A stretch of DNA of 64,000 nt, taken from contig JASPKZ010007424.1 in NCBI GenBank assembly GCA_030220185.1, forward strand, positions 62,001 through 126,000, in the 5' to 3' direction. The translations under genes and the position numbers were made by a program. Each line of letters opens with the position of its first letter. Positions within the stretch are counted from its first letter, which is position 1. This DNA is from Diploptera punctata (Eukaryota; Arthropoda; Insecta; Blattodea; Blaberidae). This document shows positions 31,964 through 42,343 of this stretch, piece after piece. The notes under the pieces are model-generated. The model was not told the origin of the DNA, did no database searches, and worked only from the letters and a program-made list of their open reading frames with translations.

Positions 31964-32737
31964 TCATATGCTTTTTTGAAGTCTACATATAGTTGATGTA
32001 CAGTAAGTACCATTATATTCCCATTTCTTTTCTAAAATCTGTCTTATACTAAAAATCTGATCTGTTGTAGACCTGTTTCTTCTAAATGCACATTGATGAT
32101 CTCCTACAATGTCATCAATATAGGGAGTAAGTCTGCTTACTAATATATTTGTTAGAATTTTGTACGAAGTTGAAAGTAATGAGATGCCCCTGTAGTTGTT
32201 GCAATCAGTTTTATCTCCTTTCTTATAAATTGGTACGATAATTGATTCCTTCCATTCATCTGGAAGAGCTTCTTTTTCCCAAATCATACTAAGCAACCAA
32301 CGTGTCTTGTCCATCAATTTTTCTCCCCCTGATTTTATCAGTTCTGCTGGGATCTCATCTGAACCTGATGCTTTATACATCTTCAATTTTTCAATCGCCA
32401 TTTCAACCTCTAATGTACTTGGCTCTGCGACTAGCATTTCTGCTGTCTGTAAATTATCCTCCTCAATGTCCTGTTCTGTATGTACATTTAATAGCTGATT
32501 AAAGTAACTTTTCCATCTATTTAATATACTCCTGGAATCTGCAATCATATCCCCATTTTCATTCCGAATTATGTTTGTTCTAGCCTGAAATCCTTTCTTC
32601 TCTATGCTAATTCCCTGATATAATTCTCTAATGTTCCTATTTTTTGCATTCATTTCAAGATCATTAATCTTCTCTCTCAAATATTCCCTCTTTTTACTCT
32701 TTAGTAGCTTGGTGGTTTCCCGTCTAATACTACCCAA
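31964..32737 (-). pseudogene. L1x copy d, linker and N-terminal palm
   Basis: 257 codons: basic start SKKREYLREKINDLE, RELYQGISIEKKGFQ, RWKSYFNQLLNVHTEQDIEE, then reverse-transcriptase blocks KASGSDEIPAELIKSGGE, WKESIIVPIYKKGDKTDCNN, YRGISLLSTSYKILTNIL and QCAFRRNRSTTDQIFSIRQI. The next block, with the first catalytic Asp (YVDFKKAYDSIK in context), is read in another frame after TSTICRLQKSI. Typical LINE reverse transcriptase. Confidence 0.85.
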
Positions 32738-32886
32738 TTGCTCGAATTCAATTACCTAGGAACAATAATTACAAACAGGAATGAAATGGTACAAAGAAAT
32801 TAAACATGGGCTTAATACTGGAAATGTTTGCTATTATGCATTACAGGGACTTTTGTCATCCCAGATTCTCTCAGAAAATGTTAAAC

Positions 32887-32922
<36 letters not shown>

Positions 32923-32982
32923 ATAATTAAATGTTTAACATTGAGCAATGCAAGCTTAATATGGAATGATAAGAAAAATAAA

Positions 32983-33053
32983 TGCCTGGACGGGATTCGA
33001 ACCCGGATCTCTGAGTCTGTACCTCAGTGTGATATCCATTACACTACCAGGTG
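32983..33053 (-). tRNA. tRNA-like body, left arm of the palindrome
   Basis: Inverse of 33211-33280 with one change (C to T) next to the acceptor stem. Confidence 0.35.
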
Positions 33054-33210
33054 AATCCAATCCAAACACTTATTTTTCTTATATATGTATTATACTCTCC
33101 ATTATTACTAGATGTCGCGAGAACTCGGTCTTCACCGCCATCTAGCAGCTGACTATATCAAGTAAGCATTAATTTAATATATAAGAAAAATAAGTGTTTG
33201 GATTGGATTC

Positions 33211-33280
33211 GCCTGGTAGTGTAATGGATATCACACTGAGGTACAGACTCAGAGATCCGGGTTCGAATCCCGTCCAGGCA
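33211..33280 (+). tRNA. tRNA-like body, right arm of the palindrome
   Basis: GCCTGG...CCAGGC acceptor, D-loop AATGGATA, anticodon stem CTGAG/CTCAG with loop GTACAGA, T arm CGGG-TTCGAAT-CCCG. Arg/Glu-type D and T arms, but the anticodon position reads ACA and one T-stem pair is mismatched, so likely not a decoding tRNA. TATATAAG lies about 35 bp upstream and a T5 run 5 bp downstream, as for pol III units. Confidence 0.4.
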
Positions 33281-33648
33281 TTTATTTTTCTTATCATTCC
33301 ATATATATATAACTGCTATTCTCCCAGTTATATTATATGGATGCAAAACATGGACTCTTACTCTAAGAGAGGAGAAAAGATTACAAGTATTTCAAAATAT
33401 AGTTCTTAGGAAAATTTTAGGATTTTTTTATCACAAATGGGGAATGAAAGAGGGACTTGGAAACTCCTTGTAGGAAATCCAGAGGGAAATCACCCAGAAG
33501 GTAGGCAAAGAATGAGGTGGGAGAATAACATTAACCATGATTTAAGAGGATGAATGGAAAACATTAGATCAGGATAGGGATGTATGGAGAGGTTATGTAT
33601 GCACAGTCATGAACTTATAGGTTCAATAATGGCAATGAGTTAGTTAGT

Positions 33649-34029
33649 TATAATTTTGGAACTCCTGGAGCATTTCAACCAAACTTAGTATACATGTAAC
33701 TTACATTCTGGAAAATATACTTTGGGGGTAAGAGACCCTTAGCATCCCTAGGGGATAACATGTAAAAATAACTTATATTATTGTTAAATTAATAGATTTT
33801 GGGGTCACTGAGATTAATAGTAACACTCTTGGTGCCGTTTAAGCATGGGAAAGTGAGAAAGAGTGAAAAATGCAATGTCCAAACTGACTGAGATTAGTGT
33901 TGAATTCATAATTTTTTGGATCGCTAAGCTGATTGGTAACATTTTAATCCAAGTTTAGACAAGTAGACTGAATAGAACTCCCAGGTGTTGTAGCCAATAC
34001 ATTTATCTTATTTGTTATTTACAGTTGTT
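33649..34029. repeat. Dispersed repeat piece
   Basis: 'ttggaactcctggagcattt' and 'caaccaaacttagtatacat' resemble a class of insect repeats also hinted at 48500-49150 ('ggaccaattttgatgaaatt'). No coding content. Confidence 0.35.
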
Positions 34030-34659
34030 TTAACTACAATTGTCATATAGTGATTGTACGTAGGTCATGGCTGTGGTCTGTGAAGTTGATATCCTCTATC
34101 ACTTTAGAGATATCTAACTGTTCTTTCGGTGGAATGATGTATGGACACATCATCTTCAGTAAGAGGTGCTCTCTATCTATGCTCCATCAAATATCACAGC
34201 TCCTGAACTTTGGAAGCACCACCATATTGCATATCTGGGTTTGGACTTTACAGATGCTGATGTTAGTTACAATTTTTTATGGATCTATTAAGATATGGTT
34301 CTCTTATGAAAACTGATAAGAAGTAACACTGAAGCATTGAGAGATTGAATCAGAAATATACAGCTCACCTCATAGTTTGTTTTCTGTCCTGGAACATGTT
34401 TGTCATTATCCAATAGAAAATGACTCTTGTTTTTTTTTATTGGTACTTAATTTCTTATGAATATGAGTGATGGTAATCATGAGGCTAGTGATTTTTCAAA
34501 TAAGTTGTGCCTTGAATTTCGGGCAGTTGAAAACTTTGAGAAACCTTTACCAGATTGCAAATCAAATCTGTATCTGTTGTGTGAGGGGGAAAAAGTTACC
34601 CCTAGATCACAGCAACAATATTTTTATTTTATATTTGTTTATTTATCTGTCAAGAGGCA
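34030..34659. other. Unassigned
   Basis: Short open frames on both strands without recognisable motifs. Confidence 0.4.
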
Positions 34660-35010
34660 AATTAATATCCAAATCTGCAAAACTGTATTGAACTCTTATT
34701 AGACCAATAAATTGTCACATAGGCAAATGAAACCTGGGTACTCAAACAAAAATTACTAATCTCTGAAAGGAAAATACATAGAAGAATTTTTGCACCAAAG
34801 AAAGGTTGGTTGAGAGATGGACAACCAGAGATTTATCAAAAAGTTACACAAATGAAATTCTATTGGAAGAAGAGCAGCTATAAGATCTAAATCAACGTAT
34901 ATAGGTGATGTAATGAATGACCTGAGGAAAATGAAAGTGATAAATCTGAGTGTAGCAAAAATAGAAGAGTTTGGAAGAGAAGTACTTTTGAAGTTGTGGA
35001 TGATAATTTA
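34660..35010 (+). pseudogene. LINE C-terminal relic (fourth type)
   Basis: Plus strand: ISERKIHRRIFAPKKGWLRD, GQPEIYQKVTQMKFYW, RSKSTYIGDVMNDLRKMKV and NLSVAKIEEFGREVLLK. This is the LINE pattern E(R/M)KxxRxIxGP, WRxRxNxEIY, GDVxxDLRKM, with stops. Truncated on both sides. Confidence 0.5.
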
Positions 35011-35081
35011 TCTCATAAGTTAAGGTGTTCCACTGAGCCAGAACCATTACATTTTACCTTTTAATTGTTGTTGGTTGTGGG

Positions 35082-35505
35082 TATCTCATGTCTTAGTTTT
35101 CTAATATCTTAATACAGTCCTTGTTGACTTGATTCAGCGTTCCTTGTTTGTCCTTAAATTATCTCATGTCTTAGTTTTCTAACATCTTAATACAGTCCTT
35201 GTTGACTTGATTCAGCGTTCCTTGTTTGTCCTTAAATTATCTCATGTCTTAGTTTTCTAACATCTTAATACAGTCCTTGTTGACTTGATTCAGCGTTCCT
35301 TGTTTGTCCTTAAATTATCTCATGTCTTAGTTTTCTAACATCTTAATACAGTCCTTGTCTTAGTTTTCTAACATCTTAATACAGTCCTTGTTGACTTGAT
35401 TCAGCGTTCCTTGTTTGTCCTTAAATTATCTCATGTCTTAGTTTTCTAACATCTTAATACAGTCCTTGTTGACTTGATTCAGTGTTCCTTGTTTGTCCTT
35501 AAATT
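35082..35505 (+). repeat. 78-bp tandem repeat, six units, one shortened
   Basis: Units start with 'tatctcatgtcttagttttc' at 35082, 35160, 35238 and 35316, and again at 35427. The unit starting at 35316 breaks after 'acagtccttgt' and resumes at 'cttagttttc', giving one shortened unit. Unit ends read 'cttgtttgtccttaaat'. Units are almost identical (one C/T in the first and last), so the array is young. No coding. Confidence 0.95.
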
Positions 35506-35937
35506 AGGTTCATGGAAGAGCATGGCTGATTTGAGAATATTTACGTAATAATGAAATTAATGTACTCAGCCTTGCAGTTCACATGCAATAGTTAATACAA
35601 CTAAAGGGAAAAATTTATGTTTCTTTCTAAGTAGCATAATGGTTTAGTGTGTCAGTGCATAAAGCTGGAGATCTTGGGTTGTTTTGGCAGACATTTGTCT
35701 CTTTAGTTGTATTGATTTGAGGATGTTTATTATTTTAAAATGTGTAGATAAATAGTTATGTTCACCTGAAGTAAATAGATACTTTCTGACTTTCTGTCTC
35801 TTTCCAGATGTTCAATTTATTTTCTTACTTGAGCAAATTTTTGTTTTGTTTATCTTAGTTGTAGCTTTGAACATATTTTTTCGCTGAATTAAGTTTTGGC
35901 AAAATTATAATCAACTTTTATAAGGTTCATGATGTGT
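35506..35937. other. AT-rich spacer
   Basis: Nothing recognised. Confidence 0.5.
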
Positions 35938-36007
35938 TCCGTTGAGGTATTATTCAAAATTAATATAAAATTATGGAATATTCACCTGAAAGGTCTGTCT
36001 CCTCAAC

Positions 36008-37314
36008 TTAACACATTGGTGACGGGCCACGGAGATCTCCGTGTTTAAATGGCCAGCGCTAGACGACGGGTCACGGAGATTTCCGTGTTTACGTTTTCTA
36101 TGGTTTTTCAGACTCTTCGCTTTTGAAGGAGCATGCAATTTTGTTTTTTCTCATTGTGAAATAAACTTTAGTTGTTTTTGTACCCTCTCTTCTCTTTTAT
36201 GAAATTACCAAATATACAGAAAGAGTTGTTTACAATTTTAAGACAGATGGCTGGTGAAATATGGAATTTTAGTGCCGATAGTTAGGCGATTACGGGACAC
36301 GTATGTAACCTGTAAATATATGTTGCAGAGGGGAAAAATTAGAAGAAACACTATTTTGCGTTATGGAGCCGAATTTATATCTGTGGCATCATGTCTACCA
36401 GGATAATTATTATAACAGTGTGGCTATAGCTGAAAATTTGCTTGCAAGAAATACGATAGTTTGTGGAACAATAAGGATTAACAGAGGGCTTCCAAAATCA
36501 TTTGTGGAAGCAGGAAATGAACTCAAACCAGGAGAATGTGTATTTTGTAGTAAGGGGGACCTTTTGCTACAAACATCTAAAGATAAAAGAGACGTAAGAA
36601 TGGTTAGCACATTGCATCAGGCAACATGAGAGTGGGAGGAGTAAAGTTGTAAAAATGCCCTATTGAATTCTTCAAAATAACAAGTATGTGAAGGGTGCAG
36701 ACAGGGCTGACCAGTACCTATCATATTACTCCATCCTTAGAAAAACAGTGAAATGAAGCAAGAAAGTTGTATTGTGGCTTGTGAATTGTGCACTCTTTAA
36801 TGTTTTTTGGGTCTATACATTTCAAAATCCTAACAACAATATGTCAAACAGAAGTTTTTGCTTGAAACAGCCTCTTGTTTGGCAGTCGTGAAATTAGGAA
36901 CAGATGACAGGGAAGAGTGAAAAGGACACCATGTCAAGACCCACCAAGAAGGCTGAGACATGAAGAAACATAAATTAACACCAACTGTGTCTGAAAAAAA
37001 GAAAACCTTCCAAACCTTGCCGCATTTGTAGTGAACACAAGAAAAGAAACTCGCTATATATGCTCTTTTGCCCTGTGCCTTTACATAAAGGGAAATGTTT
37101 CTAACGCTATCATACCCTCAATTTCTACTATAAGGTCTGGTGAGAATACTAATAAAGATTTACTTATGCATTATTGTTATTGACTGTAAATATATTGATG
37201 TAAAAATCACACTGTGCTAGCGCGTTTAAAATTTAAAAGTCCACGCTACTGACAGAAATGTCCGGTCTAGCAGTGGTGGGTGGAACGCACAACTTTCAGT
37301 CACCAATGTGTTAA
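36008..37314 (+). mobile_element. piggyBac transposon, internally deleted, with TTAA target
   Basis: TTAA (36008-36011) then CACATTGGTGACGGG; the right end, read inverted, is CACATTGGTGACTG followed by TTAA (37311-37314). piggyBac duplicates TTAA, and it landed in 'ctcaacTTAAgtt' of a PLE end. Subterminal repeats 'acgggccacggagatctcc' and 'acgggtcacggagatttcc' follow the left end. About 1.3 kb, roughly half the length of an autonomous element. Confidence 0.9.
36363..37130 (+). pseudogene. piggyBac transposase, C-terminal half
   Basis: The 88-codon frame at 36363-36629 has HHVYQDNYYNSVAIAENLL, containing the family DNYY(N/T)S motif with the second catalytic Asp, and GTIRINRGLPK. Other frames continue with NNKYVKGADRADQYLSYYSI (third Asp region), LRKTVK-stop-SKK where a Trp codon has become TGA, and near 36990-37100 the cysteine-rich end: CRICSEHKKRNSLYMLFC, PVPLHKGKCF, RYHT. 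Order matches piggyBac transposase, which binds the ends through the Cys-rich domain. The N-terminus and the first Asp are deleted. Confidence 0.85.
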
Positions 37315-37370
37315 TTAAGTATTCAACTGTAGCGCTTTCGGGATTTATTATAATCGGTTAAAATGAATGT

Positions 37371-38949
37371 CCATTTAACTAAAAAATACCTATATCCAAG
37401 GTTTGGATATTATGTGATGAAAAAATTGATTTCCTTAAATATAGACCTACTTTAAACAATATGTTATACAAAACAGATGAATATCTTTTAGCGTGGCTCT
37501 TAATTGGAAATCTTTGCATAAAACACTCAAATAAAGTATCAGGCTAATATAATTTAATTGCTATTTTAAATATTCTATTACAGCGTGCTTCTTGAAGTTT
37601 ATTATCGTGTAAGTACATAATTAACTGCACATGGTGTAAGAATCTCAAATATTTATCAAAGTAAAATATGATTCATATTGTTAATAATACTAGTAATAAT
37701 AAAATAATATTTGACATAGTGTTTTATACCATCTTTAAATAATTTAAGATGAAGCATATCCCTATATGAATTATTCATGTGGGTTTGTGGATTGACCACC
37801 AGATATCAGTGTTTGGCAGCCAACATTCATCCTTCCATCTGATAGCTGTACCACATGTCAACAAGAAGACACCATCATGCCCTAAACTCAACCCAATCAA
37901 CAACAAAAACATTGTGCAGTTATATCGAAGGCCAAGAGTCTATTCAAATAACACCAGTGTCTGCCATTGGATACTACTACTGCTGCTTATTCGCATAGGA
38001 CCTTCTTGCCCAACAAAAATCTGAGCTTATGTCCTTTATGTTTTTCATATCCCACTGTAGCAAAACCATTAATTTCCATACATCTTTGGACATGGATTGT
38101 TACTTCTAAAATTCCCAATTTTTTAAATCAAATGTTAAAAGTTTTGTTAACTTTTGTATGTTATGAAATTGTTTGGATTACCGGTATTCTATAAAATTAT
38201 TTAATTATTGAATATCTTACTTTGTGATGTTATTTATATGATATGGATATTTTAAGCTTAAAACTTAGAATATATCATAAGTACATAGATATCAGAACCA
38301 TATGGAATCTTGTGATTTAATGAGTTGAACTTTGTTCTAATAAATTATTATTGATTATAAAGTTGAATTGTGTTACATTTCTATAAAAAGTCTCTAATAT
38401 CATCATTATATTAATGTTCATTGTTATGGTAAAAGCTATGGCATAAATAACAGTTCTGCAGACCCAAAGTTTTTTTCATTTTGAGGGCCCTAAACATTCA
38501 CAATACATTTTTGTTTCTGTTATATTTAACTTACAACAAAATTGAGTAATATAAATATATAAATTCTAGTCTCGGATTTAAATTAATTTTCATATTACCA
38601 AGTATTTATAGAGTAAATGCAATTTGTTCTGCTCTTGTAATGTTTGGATGGAGTCCACAAAACTATAGTTATGTCACTGGGTATGAGTTACTTTTCTTCA
38701 TATATTTTAACAAGTTCAAGTTAAAAATGATCACTTTTATATTCTCACAAATTATATTTCAGTCTACAATCAAAGTTTTATAATATCTATACTATTGCAG
38801 TGACAATATTTTTAATGGTTTATTTTAAGTACCAGCAGCCAAAACAATGGAATTCCTATTACTAACAGTGCTTGAATTGGATTACTGTCATATTTCTTGT
38901 TCTTTAAATTATCTAATTATCACTGAAAGTAATCAAAATAAAAGTGAAA
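37371..38949. other. AT-rich spacer, about 1.6 kb
   Basis: A somewhat GC-richer island at 37785-38030 has open frames but no motif I recognise. Confidence 0.45.
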
Positions 38950-38954
38950 GGTAA

Positions 38955-39080
38955 CACTATGAGGTATTCACAATTTATAAATGAGTTGAAGAAAATGTTT
39001 TTAATATTTGACCTCATAAACACCCAACTTAATGAGGTGAGATATTAAAAATATTTTCTCCAACTCATTCATAAATTAAA
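38955..39080. repeat. Short foldback, PLE-end-like
   Basis: 'tttataaatgagttgaagaa' and 'gacctcataaa' on the left pair with 'atgaggtgag' and 'ccaactcattcataaatt' on the right. The inner edges are the ATGAGGT motif found at other PLE boundaries. Confidence 0.5.
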
Positions 39081-39149
39081 AAATTAAAATAACTGAAAGT
39101 TGTTTAACCTTTCTTTTGTAGTCTTCTAGCTATATATATATATATATAA

Positions 39150-39262
39150 TACATATATAAGAAAAATAAGTGTTTGAATTGGATTCGCCTGGTGGTGTAA
39201 CGGATAACACGCTGAGCTCCGAGTTCAAATCCCGTCCAGGCATTTATTTTTCTCATCACACC
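39150..39262 (+). repeat. Third tRNA-like cassette of the (TA)n-associated type
   Basis: TATATAAGAAAAATAAGTGT, a shortened body (GCCTGGTGGTGTAACGG, CGAGTTCAAATCCCG, CCAGGC) and CATTTATTTTTCTCATCA, set between (TA)n runs. The anticodon arm is deleted. Same family as 32889-33310. Confidence 0.65.
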
Positions 39263-39539
39263 ATATATATATATATATACACACACAAATTCCAGTGATG
39301 GGATTTTTTATATAAATATGTCTGAAAAAGATATAAAAATTGGTTAAACATACATATTGCCATGAACAATCCATTTTTTAACACAAACTCTGTTTATTTG
39401 TTGAAACACTCTTGTTTGTATACTTAAGAGTATACTTGTAGCTAAAGTCTTTCACTAGATATTGAATGTAATAGAGAGGGGTGGTAGTAAGCATCTGTTT
39501 TTGTTTTCACTCGTAACTGTGAAGAATGCTTCAAAATGG

Positions 39540-40143
39540 AGTATCAAAAAGAGGTCAGCAGTGATTTAAAGATTGCAAATTTTGTTTTAAAAGACTTATC
39601 TATGAGGGAAATAGCATAAATAGAAATCAAATCATATTCTATTAAAGATGGTTGATAAATTTAAATACATTGGCTCAATAAAAAAAACGAGAGGGGACAC
39701 AAAAAAAATGAGAGATTTAACAAATGATTGTAAATTAAATTAAACAGAATCCTACTCCATTGAAGAGTGCTGCAAGTAATTGGAAGAGATGTATCTTTAG
39801 GTATTGTGGATAAATGGGCGGATATCAAGGGTGAGACTGTTTGTAAACAAAATATTTCATGCTGCTAGACTTGCTTTAGCTAAATAAAACTCAAGAGTTT
39901 TGGGAACAAGTCATTTGGTTGGATGAGACAAACATTAATTTATACTGTCGTAATGGAATCGCATGTGTATGGAAGAAGGTGAACATGAACAGTCTCCCCT
40001 CAGCACTCTCTCAACAATTAAATATGGAGGAGTTACCATCATGTTGGGGTGAACGTCTGCTAAGAGTTGGAACAATTAATTTCATTGATGGAATTATGAA
40101 TAAATATGATTATAACACAATTTTTAAGCAGATTTTGAAGTAA
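39540..40143 (+). pseudogene. Tc1-like transposase remnant
   Basis: FWEQVIWLDETNINLYCRNG followed by CVWKK at 39900-39975, then YGGVTIMLG in a shifted frame and GTINFIDGIMNKYDYNTIF, as in Tc1 (W..V.(W/F)SDE..F.L, VWR, KHGGGSVMVWG, IDG.M....Y..IL). Upstream at 39540-39890 are traces of the N-terminal paired-like region (SDLKIANFVLKDLSMREIA). The first catalytic Asp (LDE) is present; the C-terminal third is missing. Confidence 0.7.
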
Positions 40144-40595
40144 GGTAAAAGTTATATGTGAAGAAAATTAGTTATTAGAACAAACTGAATACAAAACATT
40201 GAAATATATTATTTCTTTGAATTCTAATATACTATATTATCAGTAAAATTCACAGTATGTATGTATATATATATATACCATATAATTTTAATTTTTAGGT
40301 ACGTTCAGTTATATCTGTTACATTTAAATATTTTAACCCAATAAATAGTACAAGTTTTGTTTTTTATACAATTTCCACATGTTCATAATTCAGTCACTTG
40401 CCAGTAAAATGGCCTCAGACTTGGAGATTGAACACTTGGAAATTGAAAATTTAAAGTGGTTATTTCCCATGAACATATTTTAATTATTTCCCAGTACATA
40501 ATTGTGATTAATTTTTACTAAGCTTAGGATTTTTATTAAAATACATAATTATTCAATTCATTTTATAAATCAGTAGATAAAATGATTTTAAATAT
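40144..40595. other. AT-rich spacer
   Basis: Nothing recognised. Confidence 0.5.
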
Positions 40596-40741
40596 CACCT
40601 CATAAAGTCTGATATTTTCATGATACTGGTTTGAAAAGCAATTTTGTCTTCATCATAAGTCAAACTCCAACTTTACTGAAGATGAAGGCAAAATGGCCTT
40701 TGAAACTGGCATCTGAATACATGGAACTTTATGAGGTGACA
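40596..40741. repeat. Foldback of two PLE ends (family 5)
   Basis: 'cacctcataaagt' at the left and 'actttatgaggtg' at the right are exact inverses. Within, 'ctggtttgaaaagcaatttt' plus 'gtcttcatcat' pairs with 'ctgaagatgaaggcaaaatg' plus 'gcctttgaaactgg'. About 146 bp in all. Confidence 0.6.
40676..40713 (+). ncRNA. Hammerhead-like core, PLE family 5
   Basis: CTGAAGA, stem AAGGC/GCCTT, GAAAC, TGGC, ATC. Confidence 0.4.
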
Positions 40742-41454
40742 TGTAAAAATATTTCATCCAACCCATTTATGGATTTAAAACTACCTAACAGTGTTACTTC
40801 CCACTATAATTTTGTTTAAATTAAATTAATTGTTTTATTAAATTAATCTGGACCCCAAGTAATTACTTCAACTATATGGTAGATTGTTACAGAAAAGCTA
40901 TGTTTTGTCCACTGTTAGAGTATATGCAGTACATTGTTACCTCTGATTCAAACCCATCCAGGTTTGATGGATTTTTTAAAACTTTTGTGTGTGGATTTGT
41001 TTGAGAAGGGAAGTAAATCTGTGTGTTTTAAATTTGCAGCATGTAAGAGGCATATAAATAACACTTATTGACCCATGTACATTTTTAATTGAATTGCGAC
41101 ACTGTAATCTGAATAATGGAATTTTATTTTACCATATATTTTCTTCATGTTCCTTTTGTGACTCTTCAATTCAAGCACTGGTTTCTATACAATTATATTT
41201 AATGTTATTTACAGAAATGTACAATACAGTGACGACTATACTTTCTAATGACATGAGATGGAAGGATCATCTTTATTAAATGCAAAATGTTATTTTAATT
41301 TATACAAGTTGACTGATAATAATATCTGTTTGTGTATTGATACTCTAAGCTTGTACTGTCACATGATAAGGTTGAGCTGTTAAATCAACAGAGAAGTTCA
41401 ATGTAATGTAATGTGAAATTCCTAATTAGATTCTTCTTAATAAAGAAGCCACCA
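40742..41454. other. AT-rich spacer
   Basis: Nothing recognised. Confidence 0.5.
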
Positions 41455-41630
41455 TTTGCAAGATAAAAGCAAAGCATTTGGTGTGCGGGAATTAACAGCA
41501 TATATAAGAGAAAGATTTGTGTTTAGATTGGAGTTGCTCAGATAGGTGACTTGGTAGAGCATTTGCCTAGTGTGCAAAAGGTCCTGGGTTCAAACCCCAG
41601 CCTGAGCATATAATTTTTCTCTTCAAATAT
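41455..41630 (+). repeat. tRNA-like cassette, same flanks as 19752-19917
   Basis: 'aaagcatttggtgtgcggga' and TATATAAGAGAAAGATTTG lie upstream, AATTTTTCTCTTCAAATAT downstream, matching the 19.8-kb copy on both sides although the tRNA-like bodies differ. No clear TSD. Confidence 0.65.
41535..41608 (+). tRNA. tRNA-like body, apparent anticodon AGT (Thr)
   Basis: Acceptor TGCTCAG/CTGAGCA (7 pairs), anticodon stem TTTGC/GCAAA with loop CTAGTGT, T arm CTGGG-TTCAAAC-CCCAG all pair perfectly. The D stem (AGGT/GAGC) does not. Could be a tRNA gene or a tRNA-derived promoter; the shared mobile flanks favour the latter. Confidence 0.45.
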
Positions 41631-42343
41631 AATTTATCCATCATTGAGATATATGAAATGAATAATAAAAACATCTAGATAAGTTCAAACTGGATATTTT
41701 GAAATTACAAACCACTGATTAATATTCACTCTCTGAAATCTTAACTAGGAACCAGATTTTCATGCATTTACATATTCTTTCTCAGGACTTAAATCTATAA
41801 ACTTATGTATTAGAGGTAGAGATGCAAATGTGGAAGCCTGCTGGTTAATTGGAAGTATCAACCTTTAGGACTCAGTAGGTATTGTGACAGAGTGGAAATC
41901 ATGGGAAAATATTGTTTGGGTTGATAATAGCCACGTTAGAGAGCTACCAGCCAGTGTTTATGAAACCAGAACAATGCTACATTTTTCCAACATTAAAACT
42001 TTTTCAACATAAGTTTTAGGCCTAAATTAAACATATTTCTTGAATGAAATTAAACTAATCACTTGATATATTTTGTTAAGGATTTGATTTAAATTTTCTC
42101 TGATTTTATACCGAAGTTAAACATTCAATTCTTAACCAATAATGAGTTAGATCCCAATATGTCGCTGATGTAAAAATTGTGAGGCTATGGTGGCAAAATT
42201 TCCACATTACCCATACCCAAAGAATTTTATTGTATTTGTTTAATTTAAAAAACTAAAAATAATTTTGAATCATTTCCACATTATCAACAGTTTTTAAAAA
42301 TGCAAAACAAATTTCAATTTTTTATCAGCACTTATATATTATT
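41631..42343. other. AT-rich spacer
   Basis: Nothing recognised. Confidence 0.5.

Larger units (their letters stand above)
30862..32743 (-). mobile_element. Inner LINE L1x copy d with 14-bp TSD
   Basis: The longest L1x copy. GAATTCAATTACCT flanks it at 30848-30861 and 32744-32757, and its 3' end is a (GTAA)n tail at 30862. From the 5' side the minus strand encodes a linker and the whole reverse-transcriptase palm, then the C-terminal domain, with several frameshifts. The endonuclease domain is absent (5' truncation), so it cannot be autonomous. Confidence 0.9.
32889..33310. repeat. Palindrome of two tRNA-like cassettes in (TA)n
   Basis: About 125 bp at 32963-33083 are the near-perfect inverse of 33176-33300: 'aagaaaaataagtgtttgga', the tRNA-like body and 'catttatttttcttatca'. 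The 90-bp centre contains 'agatgtcgcgagaactcgg' and 'catctagcagctga'. Alternating TA flanks both sides. It splits the outer L1x within its 'aaatatata' stretch. A third single copy is at 39150-39262. Confidence 0.75.
30705..33648 (+). mobile_element. Outer LINE L1x copy, internally deleted and twice interrupted
   Basis: Plus-strand pieces of one element: 30705-30861 (NVHAEQDIEEDDLQIAEML, then a deletion straight to NFEEVAEFNYL), 32744-32888 (EFNYLGTIITNRNEM) and 33311-33648 (ILPVILYGCKTWTLTLREE, then GRITLTMI and the end TVMNL plus a (TTAG)n tail). The gaps are an antiparallel L1x (30862-32743) and a tRNA-like palindrome (32889-33310). The order of insertion is therefore readable. Confidence 0.8.
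35938..37370. repeat. PLE family 1 end, split by a piggyBac element
   Basis: 'ccgttgaggtatta' and 'gtctgtctcctcaactta' at 35937-36011 match 535-605. After the piggyBac, 'aagtattcaactgtagcgct' and 'ttcgggattt' match the continuation at 601-635. The terminal repeat is thus older than the piggyBac insertion. Confidence 0.7.

Noticed and set aside
35082..35505. CRISPR-like array
   Set aside because: Whole 78-bp units repeat without variable spacers, in a eukaryotic context.
37779..38194. Two overlapping plus-strand frames of 75-81 codons
   Set aside because: Compositionally plain, no motif, no splice context.
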